The notes beneath the pieces were generated by a model. The model ran no database searches. It had not been told where the DNA came from and saw nothing but the letters and a program-made list of their open reading frames with translations. This document shows positions 51,806 through 61,541 of a stretch of 64,000 nucleotides of DNA, piece after piece (position 1 is the first letter of the stretch; every line of letters begins with the position of its first letter). The stretch lies in contig NZ_JBLKOA010000001.1 of the NCBI RefSeq assembly GCF_051414135.1, positions 620,001 to 684,000 of the forward strand. The letters are read 5' to 3'. Both the position numbers and the translations under genes were made by a program. Source of the DNA: Halovenus halobia (lineage in GTDB: Archaea > Halobacteriota > Halobacteria > Halobacteriales > Haloarculaceae).

Positions 51806-52720
51806 TCAGCGGGTCGTCGGATCACTCGGCTGGCCCGTCGGTAGTCGCTCAGTCTCGACGGCGGGTTCGACCGGTTCGTTTCGCTCCCAGTGATAGAATC
51901 CTTCACCCGTGCTTGCCCCTGTTTTGCCCTCTTCGACGAGTCGTTCGAGAATTGCTGGCGGCTCGAATCGCGGCCCGAGCGCCTCGGTGAGCGTCGACAG
52001 CGTTTCAAGTCGCTTGTCGAGTCCCACCCGGTCCGCCCTGGCGAGTGGTCCTTCGGGATACTTGTAACCTTCTTTGAGAATGGTATCGACGCCGTCGACA
52101 CTTGCAGCGTCGTCTTCGACAGTCCGCATCGCTTCGGCTTCGATAGCCAACCGAACTCTCGCGGAGACAAGCCCTGGTGTGTCTCGGACGCGAATCGGCG
52201 TTGCACCGAGGTCTGAGACGAACGACTCTGCGCGTTCGACAGCCTCCTCGTCAGCGCCATCGGGAACAATCAGCTCGACCACTGCAGCCTCGGGGGCGTC
52301 GACGAAGTGCATGCCGAGCGCCCGGTCGGGATGGCGGAGTCCGGCCGCGGCGGCGGTCACCGAGACACCGGGCTGTGTGGTGACGATCAGCGTCTCTTGC
52401 TCGACGGCCGATTCAACCACTGCGAATCGCTCCTGAAGCGCCTCGGCCTCAGTTGTCGCTGTGTCGAAGACAACCTCAGCTCCAGCAGTGGCACTACTGA
52501 GGTCTGTCGTCGCTTCGAGCTGTGAGAGTGCTTCGTCTTTCCGACTCTCGGTAATGCGCCCGGACTCGACTGCGTTGATCAATACCCCTTCGATGTCGTC
52601 GACGCGGTCCATCGCCGCGGTTGCGTCGTCGGCCTGTAAACTAACGGCGGAACCTGCCTGTGCACACCGGACGGCGATATCCCGTCCTGTCGCCCCCGTC
52701 CCGAGCACTGCAACGTTCAT
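51806..52720 (-). CDS. 3-hydroxyacyl-CoA dehydrogenase-family protein (second)
   Basis: 304 residues, the short form with one C-terminal domain. Rossmann motif VAVLGTGATGRDIAVRCAQAG at the start, IVTTQPGVSVTAAAAGLRHPDRALGMHFVDAP (the GxHFxxP segment) and GDTPG-like (RVRDTPGLVSARVRLAIEAEA). The active-site His-Glu pair is only partly conserved (GMHFVDAPEAAVVEL), so substrate may differ from classical enzymes. C-terminal EGFYHWERN is usual. Start at 52720 (ATG); the longer upstream frame is not coding. Confidence 0.85.
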   Translation of the reverse strand: MNVAVLGTGATGRDIAVRCAQAGSAVSLQADDATAAMDRVDDIEGVLINAVESGRITESRKDEALSQLEATTDLSSATAGAEVVFDTATTEAEALQERFAVVESAVEQETLIVTTQPGVSVTAAAAGLRHPDRALGMHFVDAPEAAVVELIVPDGADEEAVERAESFVSDLGATPIRVRDTPGLVSARVRLAIEAEAMRTVEDDAASVDGVDTILKEGYKYPEGPLARADRVGLDKRLETLSTLTEALGPRFEPPAILERLVEEGKTGASTGEGFYHWERNEPVEPAVETERLPTGQPSDPTTR

Positions 52721-52891
52721 ACACCCTCTGAGCAACCCAAGCACTGTAAGCGTTTGTGGGCCGGGATGGCTACCCGTGCGGTGACACGTCCAGCGGGGCA
52801 GGCCCCAAACATAAAAGCACCTCCACAGAGAATGGTGCGGTAACTCGGTCGCACCGTTGCAGTCATCGAGTGATACCATGGAGCTCAGAGC

Positions 52892-53638
52892 ATGAACAGT
52901 GTTGGAGCGGGCGTCCTCCTCGTTGAGTTTGGCGTCTTTCTCGTCGAAGACGACTCCACGTTGACATTTATTACCTTCCTCGGCGTGTCGTTACTCGCGG
53001 CACTCGGACTGCGATTCTCGTACTATGCGAACCGGAACATGCGCCAGTCCCGAATCGAATCCCAGCAACAGATCTGGGGCTACCTGCAGTTTATCGGCGC
53101 GCTCGGGGCCATCTACGCGCTAGTCTGGGTACTCGAAATCGTCACGTCGATTCGCATCACCCCAAAAAATGGGATCTGGCTCGCGATGATTTTCTTTCTC
53201 GTGCTCTCACTGCGCCAGATTTCGGTTACTGCGGCCGGCGGCGTTACCTCGAATATCACACAGATTGACCAAGCAGTACGACTGGGATTCATCGGTGGAA
53301 TTGTGCTGTACAGTGCTCTGACGCTCATCACCGGAGAATCCACTATCACCGCACTCGTACAGGCACTCACTGGAATCGGATTTCTCGCCTACGGTGTCTT
53401 TTACTTCCAGCGACAGACCTCGAGTACGCGACTGCAGGGGACCATGCTCGATTCGCTGGTCAGACACCTGCTTCCGGTGCTGACCTTCGGTGCGCTCGTG
53501 AGTATCGTCGCACTCGCGATCCCACTGGGCACTGACCGGACAATCGTTCTTCACGTCCAGCTGGTCTTTCTCATTATGACCGCGACTGCGCTGATGACCG
53601 CAACGATCAAACTCCGACAGAATCTCGCTGGCCTCTAG
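52892..53638 (+). CDS. Multi-pass membrane protein, unknown
   Basis: 248 residues with about seven hydrophobic helices: GVLLVEFGVFLVEDD, FITFLGVSLLAALGLRF, YLQFIGALGAIYALVWVLEI, GIWLAMIFFLVLSLRQ, LGFIGGIVLYSALTLI, ALVQALTGIGFLAYGVFYF and LLPVLTFGALVSIVALAI, then a last helix. Topology resembles the 7-helix HPP-like or sensor-like membrane parts found upstream of Bat-type regulators, but no soluble domain follows. ATG at 52892. Overlaps the R2lox gene by four bases (convergent). Function unknown. Confidence 0.75.
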   Translation: MNSVGAGVLLVEFGVFLVEDDSTLTFITFLGVSLLAALGLRFSYYANRNMRQSRIESQQQIWGYLQFIGALGAIYALVWVLEIVTSIRITPKNGIWLAMIFFLVLSLRQISVTAAGGVTSNITQIDQAVRLGFIGGIVLYSALTLITGESTITALVQALTGIGFLAYGVFYFQRQTSSTRLQGTMLDSLVRHLLPVLTFGALVSIVALAIPLGTDRTIVLHVQLVFLIMTATALMTATIKLRQNLAGL

Positions 53639-54561
53639 TCCGACGCAGCCACGGCCCCGTCGATGTCGACAAGCTCGTCGACTGGTGGGACGTCTGCGTC
53701 CGCGTCGGCGATGATCTCGATACGCCGGGAAAGTTTGTCAGAAGCATACTCAACGAGTGGGTCCGGATTCATATTTTCGCCGAGGTCAGTCACCGTCCCC
53801 GCGACGAAGGGGAGCAGTTCTTGCAGGGTATCCTGAACGATTGCCTCGTCGACCGTCCCCTCCTGGACGTACTCCCGCACCTTCGACATCCCGAACCCGA
53901 CATGGCGGCCCTCGTCGCTTCTGATTTTGGTGATACCATTGACCAGGCCCGGCAGTTCGGCGAACTGCTCGTCAGTTACCTCGTCACTGCCGCTGTCGGA
54001 AAACGAGGACTGGATGCCGTAGTAGCCAGTCTGTGCGAGTACCGACTCGATCGCCAGGTGGTAGTGACAGTACGCCTCGACACGATTTCTCGGCGTATCC
54101 TCGGTCAGTAGTCGGCTCATCGCCGCCTCAGTGCGCTCGAAGAGTTCGTTGTACTGGGCGTTGAAATACTGCTCGGCAGTCGGTGCGGTCCGCTCGAACC
54201 CGAGTTCCTCGGCCGCAGGGTCGATTACCTCCCGCCAGTAGCGGTCGAAAAATTTGGTGTGTTTGGCCTCCTCGTAAATCTGGCTGGAGAGGAACATCTG
54301 GTCGTTGATATCCTCGGTGACCTGTGCCAGTGGCATCAGGTCCTCCGTAACTGATTCCTCTCCCGCGCCGAACCGAGCGACGGTCCGGCGCAGTGCCTCG
54401 AACGCTGGCTCTTCGGGATTCCACTCGACCAACCGGTCGTGGTCAGTATCCAGCCCCTCAATTGCCCCCGGGTCCCAGTGACGGTACACCGCGTTCGTGA
54501 AGTACTCCTGTGACAGTGCGTCGTCGTCAAGTTGCATCCCCAAACGGTCGTCTGTGGACAT
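53635..54561 (-). CDS. R2-like ligand-binding oxidase (R2lox-type)
   Basis: 308-residue ferritin-like diiron/Mn-Fe protein related to ribonucleotide reductase R2. Ligands line up as Glu68, Glu98, His101, Glu172, Glu217, His220 (GEESV, EEAKH, AIES, DEGRH). The residue three after the first ligand is Val71, and the residue five before Glu172 is Tyr167, the two positions that cross-link in R2lox proteins. The radical-transfer Tyr of true R2 is not evident. No R1 gene is near. R2lox proteins assemble Mn/Fe and bind a fatty acid; their role is open. Start ATG at 54561. HTH gene diverges upstream. Confidence 0.82.
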   Translation of the reverse strand: MSTDDRLGMQLDDDALSQEYFTNAVYRHWDPGAIEGLDTDHDRLVEWNPEEPAFEALRRTVARFGAGEESVTEDLMPLAQVTEDINDQMFLSSQIYEEAKHTKFFDRYWREVIDPAAEELGFERTAPTAEQYFNAQYNELFERTEAAMSRLLTEDTPRNRVEAYCHYHLAIESVLAQTGYYGIQSSFSDSGSDEVTDEQFAELPGLVNGITKIRSDEGRHVGFGMSKVREYVQEGTVDEAIVQDTLQELLPFVAGTVTDLGENMNPDPLVEYASDKLSRRIEIIADADADVPPVDELVDIDGAVAASD

Positions 54562-54682
54562 CACCTGTATTGACACGCTTCAGCCACCTCGGTATACTGC
54601 CGCGTATTGACTGTTCATTTAAGAGCCCGGTGTGAGACTCCTGACAGGGATATTTAATGTGTTGGCCCACAATCGAGATGCT

Positions 54683-55387
54683 ATGCGCTACGCGGAGGTC
54701 AGCCTTTATCCCGGCCCCGAGGGATTTCACCCAGCAGACCGAAAACTGGTCGACAGCGGTGCTGTCCAGCGAACTGCCATCCATCACGTCAACCAACTCG
54801 ACGACGGCACTGTCGTGGTACTGTACGAACTTCAGGGCAGACAATCACAGGTCGAGGCGGTGCTTTCGTCGGACCAGGATGTGCTGGCCTACACTCTCTC
54901 ACCTGAATCCAGCGCTGATACTGCCCGGGGTCACTCGAACGGTGCCGACAGCCAGCAGACCCTGCATACTCACATCCACATCGACCCTCCGGAGACGATG
55001 CTGTCGGTGTTTCGGTTGCCACAGGAGCACAGCCTCGTCATCGATACACCGATCGAGTGTCTCTCAGCAGGCGGTATTACCGTCCGGGTCATCGGTGACC
55101 AACCGACGATTACCGACGCCGTTGGCAGTCTTCCGGAGCAAGTCGAGACGGAACTGCTCGCCACGGGCGAGTACCAGCCCAGAGCGAGAACGCTGTACTC
55201 TCAGTTGACCCCGCGCCAGCAGGATATCCTCAGGACTGCAGTCGAGGCCGGCTATTACAGTGTTCCCCGGGAGACGACCCACGAGGAACTGGCAAACGAA
55301 CTCAACATTGCGCCAGTTACGGTCGGTGAGCACCTCCGTAAAATCGAAGCACGAGTGCTCGGTGAACTCGTCCCTTCAGTTGCCTGA
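54683..55387 (+). CDS. HTH-10 (Bat-type) transcription regulator
   Basis: 234 residues. The last 55 are the HTH-10 domain: LTPRQQDILRTAVEAGYYSVPRETTHEELANEL then a recognition helix NIAPVTVGEHLRKIEARVL. This Bat-type HTH is found only in haloarchaea and is often tied to sensing domains. The N-terminal 170 residues (MRYAEVSLYPGPEGFHPADR) form the mixed domain common in this group. ATG at 54683 chosen. Positioned 103 bp before gltB on the same strand, and divergent from R2lox, so control of either is possible. Confidence 0.85.
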   Translation: MRYAEVSLYPGPEGFHPADRKLVDSGAVQRTAIHHVNQLDDGTVVVLYELQGRQSQVEAVLSSDQDVLAYTLSPESSADTARGHSNGADSQQTLHTHIHIDPPETMLSVFRLPQEHSLVIDTPIECLSAGGITVRVIGDQPTITDAVGSLPEQVETELLATGEYQPRARTLYSQLTPRQQDILRTAVEAGYYSVPRETTHEELANELNIAPVTVGEHLRKIEARVLGELVPSVA

Positions 55388-55401
55388 GCGAGGACATATT
55401 A

Positions 55402-55456
55402 GTGGCATTATACCACCTTATTTCGGTATAGGACAGCAAGCCTATTTCAGGAATAG
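55402..55456. promoter_or_regulatory. Palindromes in the gltB leader region
   Basis: The 103 bp between the regulator stop and the gltB ATG hold two inverted repeats: GTGGCATTATACCAC (55402-55416, arms GTGG/CCAC with an AT core) and CTATTTCAGGAATAG (55442-55456, arms CTATT/AATAG). An AT box TTATTTCGGTATAGG (55418-55432) lies between them and is the likely TATA box. Placement on both sides of the box is typical for operators of ammonium or amino acid regulators such as Lrp-like proteins. Not matched to a known box. Confidence 0.5.
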
Positions 55457-55490
55457 CCTGATATGGCTGGGGCACTTGTGTACTTGTGAT

Positions 55491-58400
55491 ATGACAGACC
55501 GACGCATGGAGACTGGTCAGGACGGTCTCGCAGACCCCGCAGACGCACGGTCGAACTGCGGGGTTGGCGTCGTGATGGACCTCGATGGCGGGACGAGCCA
55601 CGAGGTCGTACGCGACGGACTCGAACTTGTCGAATGTATGGAACATCGCGGGACGACTGGTGCCGAAAAAGAAACTGGTGACGGTGCTGGTATTCTCCTG
55701 CAGATTCCACACGAGTTTTTTGCTGACAGTTTGGACGTGGACCTCCCGGACCCCGGTGAGTATGCCGTTGGCTCGCTCTTTCTCCCACAAGAAGACGAAG
55801 CCCGCGCAGCACTGAAAACCCGCGTCGAAGAGCTACTGGAGGAGGAAGGACTCGACGTCCTCGCCTGGCGAACGGTTCCGACAAACAACGACGGACTGGG
55901 ACAGACCGCACTGGACTCCGAACCCGAAATCGAGCAGATTTTCGTTACCTCTCAGGACGACGTGAGCGAGGATGAATTCGGCCGCCAGCTATACGTCGGC
56001 CGAAGCGTCGTCGAAACCACTATCGAAGACGAAGCCCCAGACGGCAGCGACCGCTTCTACATTGTCTCGATGGACCGCAAAACAGTCGTCTACAAGGGAC
56101 TGCTCAAGGCCGAGCAGGTGGAGGACTACTTCCCCGACCTCTCCGACGACCGGATGCGCTCGACGTTTGCGATGATCCACGCCCGTTTCTCGACGAATAC
56201 ACTCGGCGCGTGGCACCTCGCCCACCCGTACCGCAACATCATCCACAACGGCGAGTTCAACACGATTCAGGGCAACATAAACTGGATGCGCGCCCGTGAG
56301 ACGGACATTCAGGACGAGGCATTCGGTGACGATATCGAGAAAATAAAGCCGATTATCGACGACCCGAACCAGTCTGATACCGCAAGCGTCGACAACGCGC
56401 TCGAACTCCTGATGGAGTCCGGACGCTCGCTCCCACACGCGCTCCGAACGCTCATTCCGGAAGCGTGGCGCGGTGACCAGAACAACGTTTCGGGCCAGCG
56501 TCGCGAGTTTTACGACTATCACGCCTCGCTGGTCGAACCGTGGGACGGCCCAGCGCTGGTTGCAGCCACTGATGGCGAACGCGTCGGTGCAGTGCTGGAC
56601 CGCAACGGACTCCGGCCCTGCCGCTACGACGTACTGAAGGACAACACACTCGTCATGTCCTCGGAGGTTGGCGCGCTCAACTACGACGAGAGTGAAATCC
56701 GCGAGCGCGGCCGACTCTCGCCCGGCCAGTGTTTCCTCGCCGACCCGGAGAAGGGCCGAATTGTCCCCGACGAGGAAGTCTTCGAGGGCCTCGTCGACGA
56801 CAAGTACGGTGAGTGGGTCGAACAGGAACAGGTCGAAATCGAGGACATCTCACCCGACGACGACAACACGCCACAGCACTCAGTCGATGAACTTCGTGCG
56901 CATCAGGCGACTCACGGCTACACCTACGACGAAATCGACCACCTGCTCGAACCGATGGCCGAGAAGGGGAAAGACCCGATTGGCTCGATGGGTGACGACA
57001 CGCCACTGTCGGTGCTCTCACAGTTCAACCGGCCGCTCTTTACGTATTTTAAACAGCTGTTCGCACAGGTCTCGAACCCGCCGCTGGATTACATTCGTGA
57101 GGAACTGGTAACGAGTCTGGAAACGCGACTGGGCAACCAGCGCAACCTGCTCGACGAGACGCCGGAACACGCCCGCCAACTCGTCCTCGACTCGCCAGTC
57201 CTCACCGACCAGGAGATGGACGGCATCAAGAACGTCAGTAAGAACGGCATGTCGACTGCCGTCGTCGATATCACCTACGACGACGAAGAGACTGACCTCG
57301 AAACTGCCGTCGAGAACGTCCGCGAAGCGGCCTCCGAAGCCGCTGAAGACAACGACATCGTCGTCCTCTCTGACCGGACGACAGACCCCGACAGCGTGCC
57401 GATTCCGTCACTGCTCGCCGTGGGCGGCGTCCACCACCACCTCGTTCGCAACGGCCAGCGCAACCATATCGGACTCGTGCTCGAATCAGGCAGTCCGCGC
57501 GCAGTCCATCACTTCGCGACGCTGATTGGCTACGGCGCAGGTGCAGTCAACCCGTACCTTTCCTACCAGACGATCACCGACCTCGTTGCTGGCCCTGACG
57601 GCGCAGACCCGAACAAAGCCATCGACGCCTACATCAACGCCGTCGAGGACGGACTGCTCAAGACGATGGCGAAAATGGGGATTTCGACGGTCGAAAGCTA
57701 CCAGGGAGCCCAGATTTTCGAGGCTGTCGGCCTCTCCTCAGAGCTCGTCGACGAGTACTTCGAGGGGACGGAGAACCGCACCGAAGGAATTGGACTCGAC
57801 GAGATAGAATCCGACCTGCTCGACCGTCACAAAGTCGCCTGGAACGACGGGGACATAGAACGCGTCGGCGAGTACGAGAACCGTACTGGTGGCATCTACC
57901 ACCAGTGGAACCCGGAGACAGTCAGCACGATTCAACAGGCTGTCCGACAGGGCGACTACGAGACCTACCAAGAGTTCGCTGAACTGGTCAACAACCAGCA
58001 GGAGCAACTCGCCACACTGCGTGGGCTGCTGGAATTCGCCGACGAAGACCGCGAATCGATCGACATCGAGGAGGTCCAACCTGTCGACTCCATCGTCGAA
58101 CGCTTCGAGACGGCAGCGATGTCACTCGGCTCGCTGTCGCCCGAAATGCACGAGAACAACGCCATCGCGATGAACCGAATCGGCGGCAAATCCAACACCG
58201 GCGAAGGTGGCGAACCACCCGAACGGTTCGGAACAGAGAAGGAATCACACACCAAGCAGGTCGCGTCCGGCCGGTTCGGTGTTACCTCGACGTATCTCAC
58301 CGCGGCCGACGAACTGCAGATCAAGATGGCACAGGGCTCCAAACCCGGCGAGGGTGGCCACCTGCCCGGCAAGAAGGTCAACGAGATGATCGCACACGTC

Positions 58401-60035
58401 CGGTACGCAACGCCAGGCGTGGGGCTCATCTCGCCACCGCCGCTGCACGATATCTACTCTATCGAGGACCTCAAGCAGCTCATTCACGACCTGAAGGCCT
58501 CGAACCCCGACGCAGACATCAACGTCAAACTCGTCGCAGAGGCTGGCGTTGGCATCATCGCGGCTGGTGTGGCGAAGGCAAACGCCGACGTCGTGCACAT
58601 CTCCGGTGACTCCGGCGGGACCGGAGCCTCGCCGAAAACGAGCATCAAAAACGCCGGTGTTCCGTGGGAACTCGGCGTCGCCGAGGCCAACCAGCTACTC
58701 TGCCAGACTGGTCTGCGAGACAGGATTCGCGTGACGACTGATGGCGGAATGAAGACCGGTCGCGACGTTGCAATTGCCGCGCTGCTCGGTGCCGAAGGCT
58801 ACACCTTCGGGACAGCGTCGATGGTCACCTCTGGCTGTGTGATGGCCCGGCAGTGTCACGAGAACACCTGTCCGGTCGGTATCGCAACCCAGAACGAGAA
58901 GCTGCGCGAGCGCTTCCCCGGCCAACCACAGCATGTCATCAACTACATGACCTTCATCGCGCAGGAACTGCGCGAGATTATGGCTGAACTCGGATTCAGT
59001 TCCATCGAAGAGATGATTGGTCGCGTCGACATGCTCCAGCAGCGCGACGACGTTACCGAGGAGAAAGCGAAGAAACTCGACCTCTCCTCGCTGCTGGTCG
59101 AACCCGAGCGTCCGGAGGGAGTCGACCGCTACAAGACCCAGAAGCAAGACCACGATGTGGACGAACAACTCGACTGGGAACTCATCGACGAGGCGAGTGA
59201 CGCGATCGAACACGGTGAGCCGACGACGCTCACGAAGGAAATCGAGAACGTCAACCGCGCCGTCGGCGCGACGCTGTCGAACGAAATCTCTTCACACCAC
59301 GGTGTCGAGGGCCTGCCTGAAGACACGCTCACGGTACGGTTCGACGGCACCGCAGGCCAGAGTTTCGGCGCGTTCACGCAGGACGGTGTCACGATGGAAC
59401 TGGTCGGCTCCGCCAACGACTACCTCGGCAAGGGACTGTCGGGCGGGAAACTGGTCGTCCGGCCACCTGAGGAGGCAACCTACGACGCCAGCGAGAACAT
59501 TATCACCGGCAACGTCGCGCTGTACGGCGCAACGCAGGGGGAGTGCTACGTCAACGGTGCCGCAGGCGAGCGCTTCGCCGTCCGAAACTCCGGCGTCAAA
59601 GGCGTCGTCGAATCAGTCGGTGACCACGGCTGTGAGTACATGACCGGCGGTGCGATTGCCGTGCTGGGCGAGACGGGCAAGAACTTCGCGGCCGGGATGT
59701 CTGGCGGCGTCGCCTACGTCTACGACCCCGACGGCTCCTTCGCCGAGCGTGCGAACACCGGAATGGTCTCGCTGTCGGGAACGCTCGAAGAAAAGGACCG
59801 TGAGATGCTGACCCGACTGGTCGAAAATCACGCTGCCTACACGGACTCAGAGCGCGCCGACGAACTGCTCGCCAACTGGGACGACGAACTCGAACACTTC
59901 ACGCGCGTCATGCCCGACGCCTACGCGGAAATCATCGAGGACCGCGAGCGCGACGATGTGCGCAACGAACTACCCGAATCCGCAACGCTCGAAGCGGGTG
60001 ACCTGTCGGCGACGATGCGCTCGAACGCAGACTGA
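55491..60035 (+). CDS. gltB: Glutamate synthase large subunit
   Basis: 1514 residues, full-length alpha subunit. A short propeptide ends before Cys23 in RSNCGVGVV, the nucleophile of the class II glutaminase. The N-terminal amidotransferase runs to about residue 390, the central domain follows, then the FMN barrel from about 790 with GEGGEPPERFGTEKE, LVAEAGVGIIAAGVAKANAD and ISGDSGGTGASP. The [3Fe-4S] Cys ligands are in CVMARQCHENTCPVGIATQ. The C-terminal GXGXG beta-helix follows from about 1270. It makes glutamate from glutamine and 2-oxoglutarate. No small subunit gene (gltD) is next to it, as in haloarchaea, where electrons come from ferredoxin or NADPH. Confidence 0.97.
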   Translation: MTDRRMETGQDGLADPADARSNCGVGVVMDLDGGTSHEVVRDGLELVECMEHRGTTGAEKETGDGAGILLQIPHEFFADSLDVDLPDPGEYAVGSLFLPQEDEARAALKTRVEELLEEEGLDVLAWRTVPTNNDGLGQTALDSEPEIEQIFVTSQDDVSEDEFGRQLYVGRSVVETTIEDEAPDGSDRFYIVSMDRKTVVYKGLLKAEQVEDYFPDLSDDRMRSTFAMIHARFSTNTLGAWHLAHPYRNIIHNGEFNTIQGNINWMRARETDIQDEAFGDDIEKIKPIIDDPNQSDTASVDNALELLMESGRSLPHALRTLIPEAWRGDQNNVSGQRREFYDYHASLVEPWDGPALVAATDGERVGAVLDRNGLRPCRYDVLKDNTLVMSSEVGALNYDESEIRERGRLSPGQCFLADPEKGRIVPDEEVFEGLVDDKYGEWVEQEQVEIEDISPDDDNTPQHSVDELRAHQATHGYTYDEIDHLLEPMAEKGKDPIGSMGDDTPLSVLSQFNRPLFTYFKQLFAQVSNPPLDYIREELVTSLETRLGNQRNLLDETPEHARQLVLDSPVLTDQEMDGIKNVSKNGMSTAVVDITYDDEETDLETAVENVREAASEAAEDNDIVVLSDRTTDPDSVPIPSLLAVGGVHHHLVRNGQRNHIGLVLESGSPRAVHHFATLIGYGAGAVNPYLSYQTITDLVAGPDGADPNKAIDAYINAVEDGLLKTMAKMGISTVESYQGAQIFEAVGLSSELVDEYFEGTENRTEGIGLDEIESDLLDRHKVAWNDGDIERVGEYENRTGGIYHQWNPETVSTIQQAVRQGDYETYQEFAELVNNQQEQLATLRGLLEFADEDRESIDIEEVQPVDSIVERFETAAMSLGSLSPEMHENNAIAMNRIGGKSNTGEGGEPPERFGTEKESHTKQVASGRFGVTSTYLTAADELQIKMAQGSKPGEGGHLPGKKVNEMIAHVRYATPGVGLISPPPLHDIYSIEDLKQLIHDLKASNPDADINVKLVAEAGVGIIAAGVAKANADVVHISGDSGGTGASPKTSIKNAGVPWELGVAEANQLLCQTGLRDRIRVTTDGGMKTGRDVAIAALLGAEGYTFGTASMVTSGCVMARQCHENTCPVGIATQNEKLRERFPGQPQHVINYMTFIAQELREIMAELGFSSIEEMIGRVDMLQQRDDVTEEKAKKLDLSSLLVEPERPEGVDRYKTQKQDHDVDEQLDWELIDEASDAIEHGEPTTLTKEIENVNRAVGATLSNEISSHHGVEGLPEDTLTVRFDGTAGQSFGAFTQDGVTMELVGSANDYLGKGLSGGKLVVRPPEEATYDASENIITGNVALYGATQGECYVNGAAGERFAVRNSGVKGVVESVGDHGCEYMTGGAIAVLGETGKNFAAGMSGGVAYVYDPDGSFAERANTGMVSLSGTLEEKDREMLTRLVENHAAYTDSERADELLANWDDELEHFTRVMPDAYAEIIEDRERDDVRNELPESATLEAGDLSATMRSNAD

Positions 60036-60085
60036 GGTTCTGCCGGGACCGCGGCGTTTTCAACCCGGCCGCGTGAATCGTGGGT

Positions 60086-61057
60086 ATGGACACGGCACTC
60101 ATTATCGGCGGAACGCGATTTATCGGCCGTCACCTCACAGAGGAACTGCTCGATTCCGGCTACGACGTAACGCTGTTCAACCGCGGGACACGCGAGAACC
60201 CGTTTGCTGACCACGACGACGTCTCACAGTACACCGGCGACCGGACCAGTGGTGCCGCGCTGAAGGAAGCCAACGAAGCGGTTGCGCCCGACTTGGTCGT
60301 CGACTGCGTGGCCTACTACCCTGGTGAAGTCGATATGGCCGTCGACGTGTTCGATGACGTGGAAGCGTACGTCTACATCTCCAGCGGCGCGGCCTACGAG
60401 CCAGATACGATTCCCAAGCGCGAAGACGAAACGGCGCTCCGGCCCTGCAGCGAGGAGCAGGCCGTTGACGATAGCCACGAGACCTACGGCGCCCGTAAAG
60501 CCGAGGGTGACCGAATCGTCTTCGAGGCAGCCGAGGAGGGGGTTAACGCGATGAGCGTGCGACCCACTATCGTTTACGGTCCGTACGATTACACTGGCCG
60601 GTACAAGTACTGGGTCGACCGTATCAAATCGTCCGACCGCGTGCTCGCCCCCGGCGACGGCACCAACATCCACCATCTCGTCTCAGTCTACAACACTGTC
60701 CGAGCGATTCGGCAGGTGGGCGAACACGGTGTCCCAGGTGAGGCCTACAATGCCGGTGACCACCGTGTGCTCACGCTCCGGGAATTGCTCGAACAGACTG
60801 CAGACGCAGTGGGGGCCGACCCAGAGTTCGTCTGGGCAAACGGCCGTGAACTCGCGGAGGCAGAGCTTGCACCGACCGATTTCCCGCTGTACAATCCGAA
60901 CGTCCACATCCTCTCGACAGAGAAGCTGAAAGCAATCGGCTGGGCGCCGGTCACCCCCGCGGAGTCGATCGAGCGGACGGTCCCGTGGGATGGCGAAACA
61001 GAGCGAGACCCGGGACCAGACCGTGCGGCGGAACAGGAGGTGCTCGATTCGTTGTAA
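60086..61057 (+). CDS. NAD-dependent epimerase/dehydratase family protein
   Basis: 323 residues. Rossmann motif LIIGGTRFIGRHLTEEL at the N-terminus. The YxxxK pair is in ETYGARKAEGDR. RPTIVYGPYDYTGRYKYWVDRI and HHLVSVYNTVRAIRQVGEHG with FPLYNPNVHILSTEKLKAIGW match the group of atypical extended SDRs found next to sugar and isoprenoid genes. Likely a reductase or dehydratase of nucleotide sugars or similar. ATG at 60086 chosen over a GTG two codons upstream. Cotranscription with gltB is possible (50-bp gap). Confidence 0.85.
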   Translation: MDTALIIGGTRFIGRHLTEELLDSGYDVTLFNRGTRENPFADHDDVSQYTGDRTSGAALKEANEAVAPDLVVDCVAYYPGEVDMAVDVFDDVEAYVYISSGAAYEPDTIPKREDETALRPCSEEQAVDDSHETYGARKAEGDRIVFEAAEEGVNAMSVRPTIVYGPYDYTGRYKYWVDRIKSSDRVLAPGDGTNIHHLVSVYNTVRAIRQVGEHGVPGEAYNAGDHRVLTLRELLEQTADAVGADPEFVWANGRELAEAELAPTDFPLYNPNVHILSTEKLKAIGWAPVTPAESIERTVPWDGETERDPGPDRAAEQEVLDSL

Positions 61058-61083
61058 CTTACGTCGATTGAGACCAACATCAC

Positions 61084-61541
61084 TCAGTCCGCGTGGTCCG
61101 ATCGTGTCGTGTCGCCGCCGAGAGCCGACAGCCCTGCCCGATACGTGCGGCCGACGAGTTGGCTCACGCTGTCACGGCAGACAACGATCAGTCCAATTCC
61201 GAGCAGGAGATAGACCGCGGTGAAAGCGTACAGCACCATGACGCTGAGTTCCGTCGCGGTCGGGTCGGCGTAGCTTTGGATGATGTAAAACCGTCACCTC
61301 ACGACGAAGTTCCTGCGGGTCTGTGCTGGAATCGGTGGAAGTGATGACGTAGTCGACGATCTCTCCCATGGTCACGTATCCTTCTGCACGGAGCAGGTAC
61401 GTGAGGACGTAGCGTCGAGCAGGGTGAGAAATGACGGTGAAGATGGTATCCCCCACTCTGATTCACTCGTGGGGCCTTCCCGGCGTCGTACAGCAGGCTC
61501 CGGACTGCAGTCCGTTCAGTTTCAGACAGTAGCGTCGACAT
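61084..61541 (-). pseudogene. Frameshifted winged-helix gene (DUF7344-like)
   Basis: Starts at ATG 61541 (MSTLLSETERTAVRS) and reads KAPRVNQSG, then must change frame at a run of five C (61450-61454, G on the coding strand). In the new frame it continues GDTIFTVISHPARRYVLTYLLRAEGYVTMGEIVDY, a winged-helix region of the haloarchaeal DUF7344 type. Removing one G makes it continuous. Later, around 61280, the frame again loses homology. A third frame then reads a membrane-like stretch (MVLYAFTAVYLLLGIGLIVV, ending at 61084, ATG at 61239), which may be the C-terminal part or a separate 51-residue gene. At least one clear frameshift. If sequencing errors are excluded, it is broken. Confidence 0.6.
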
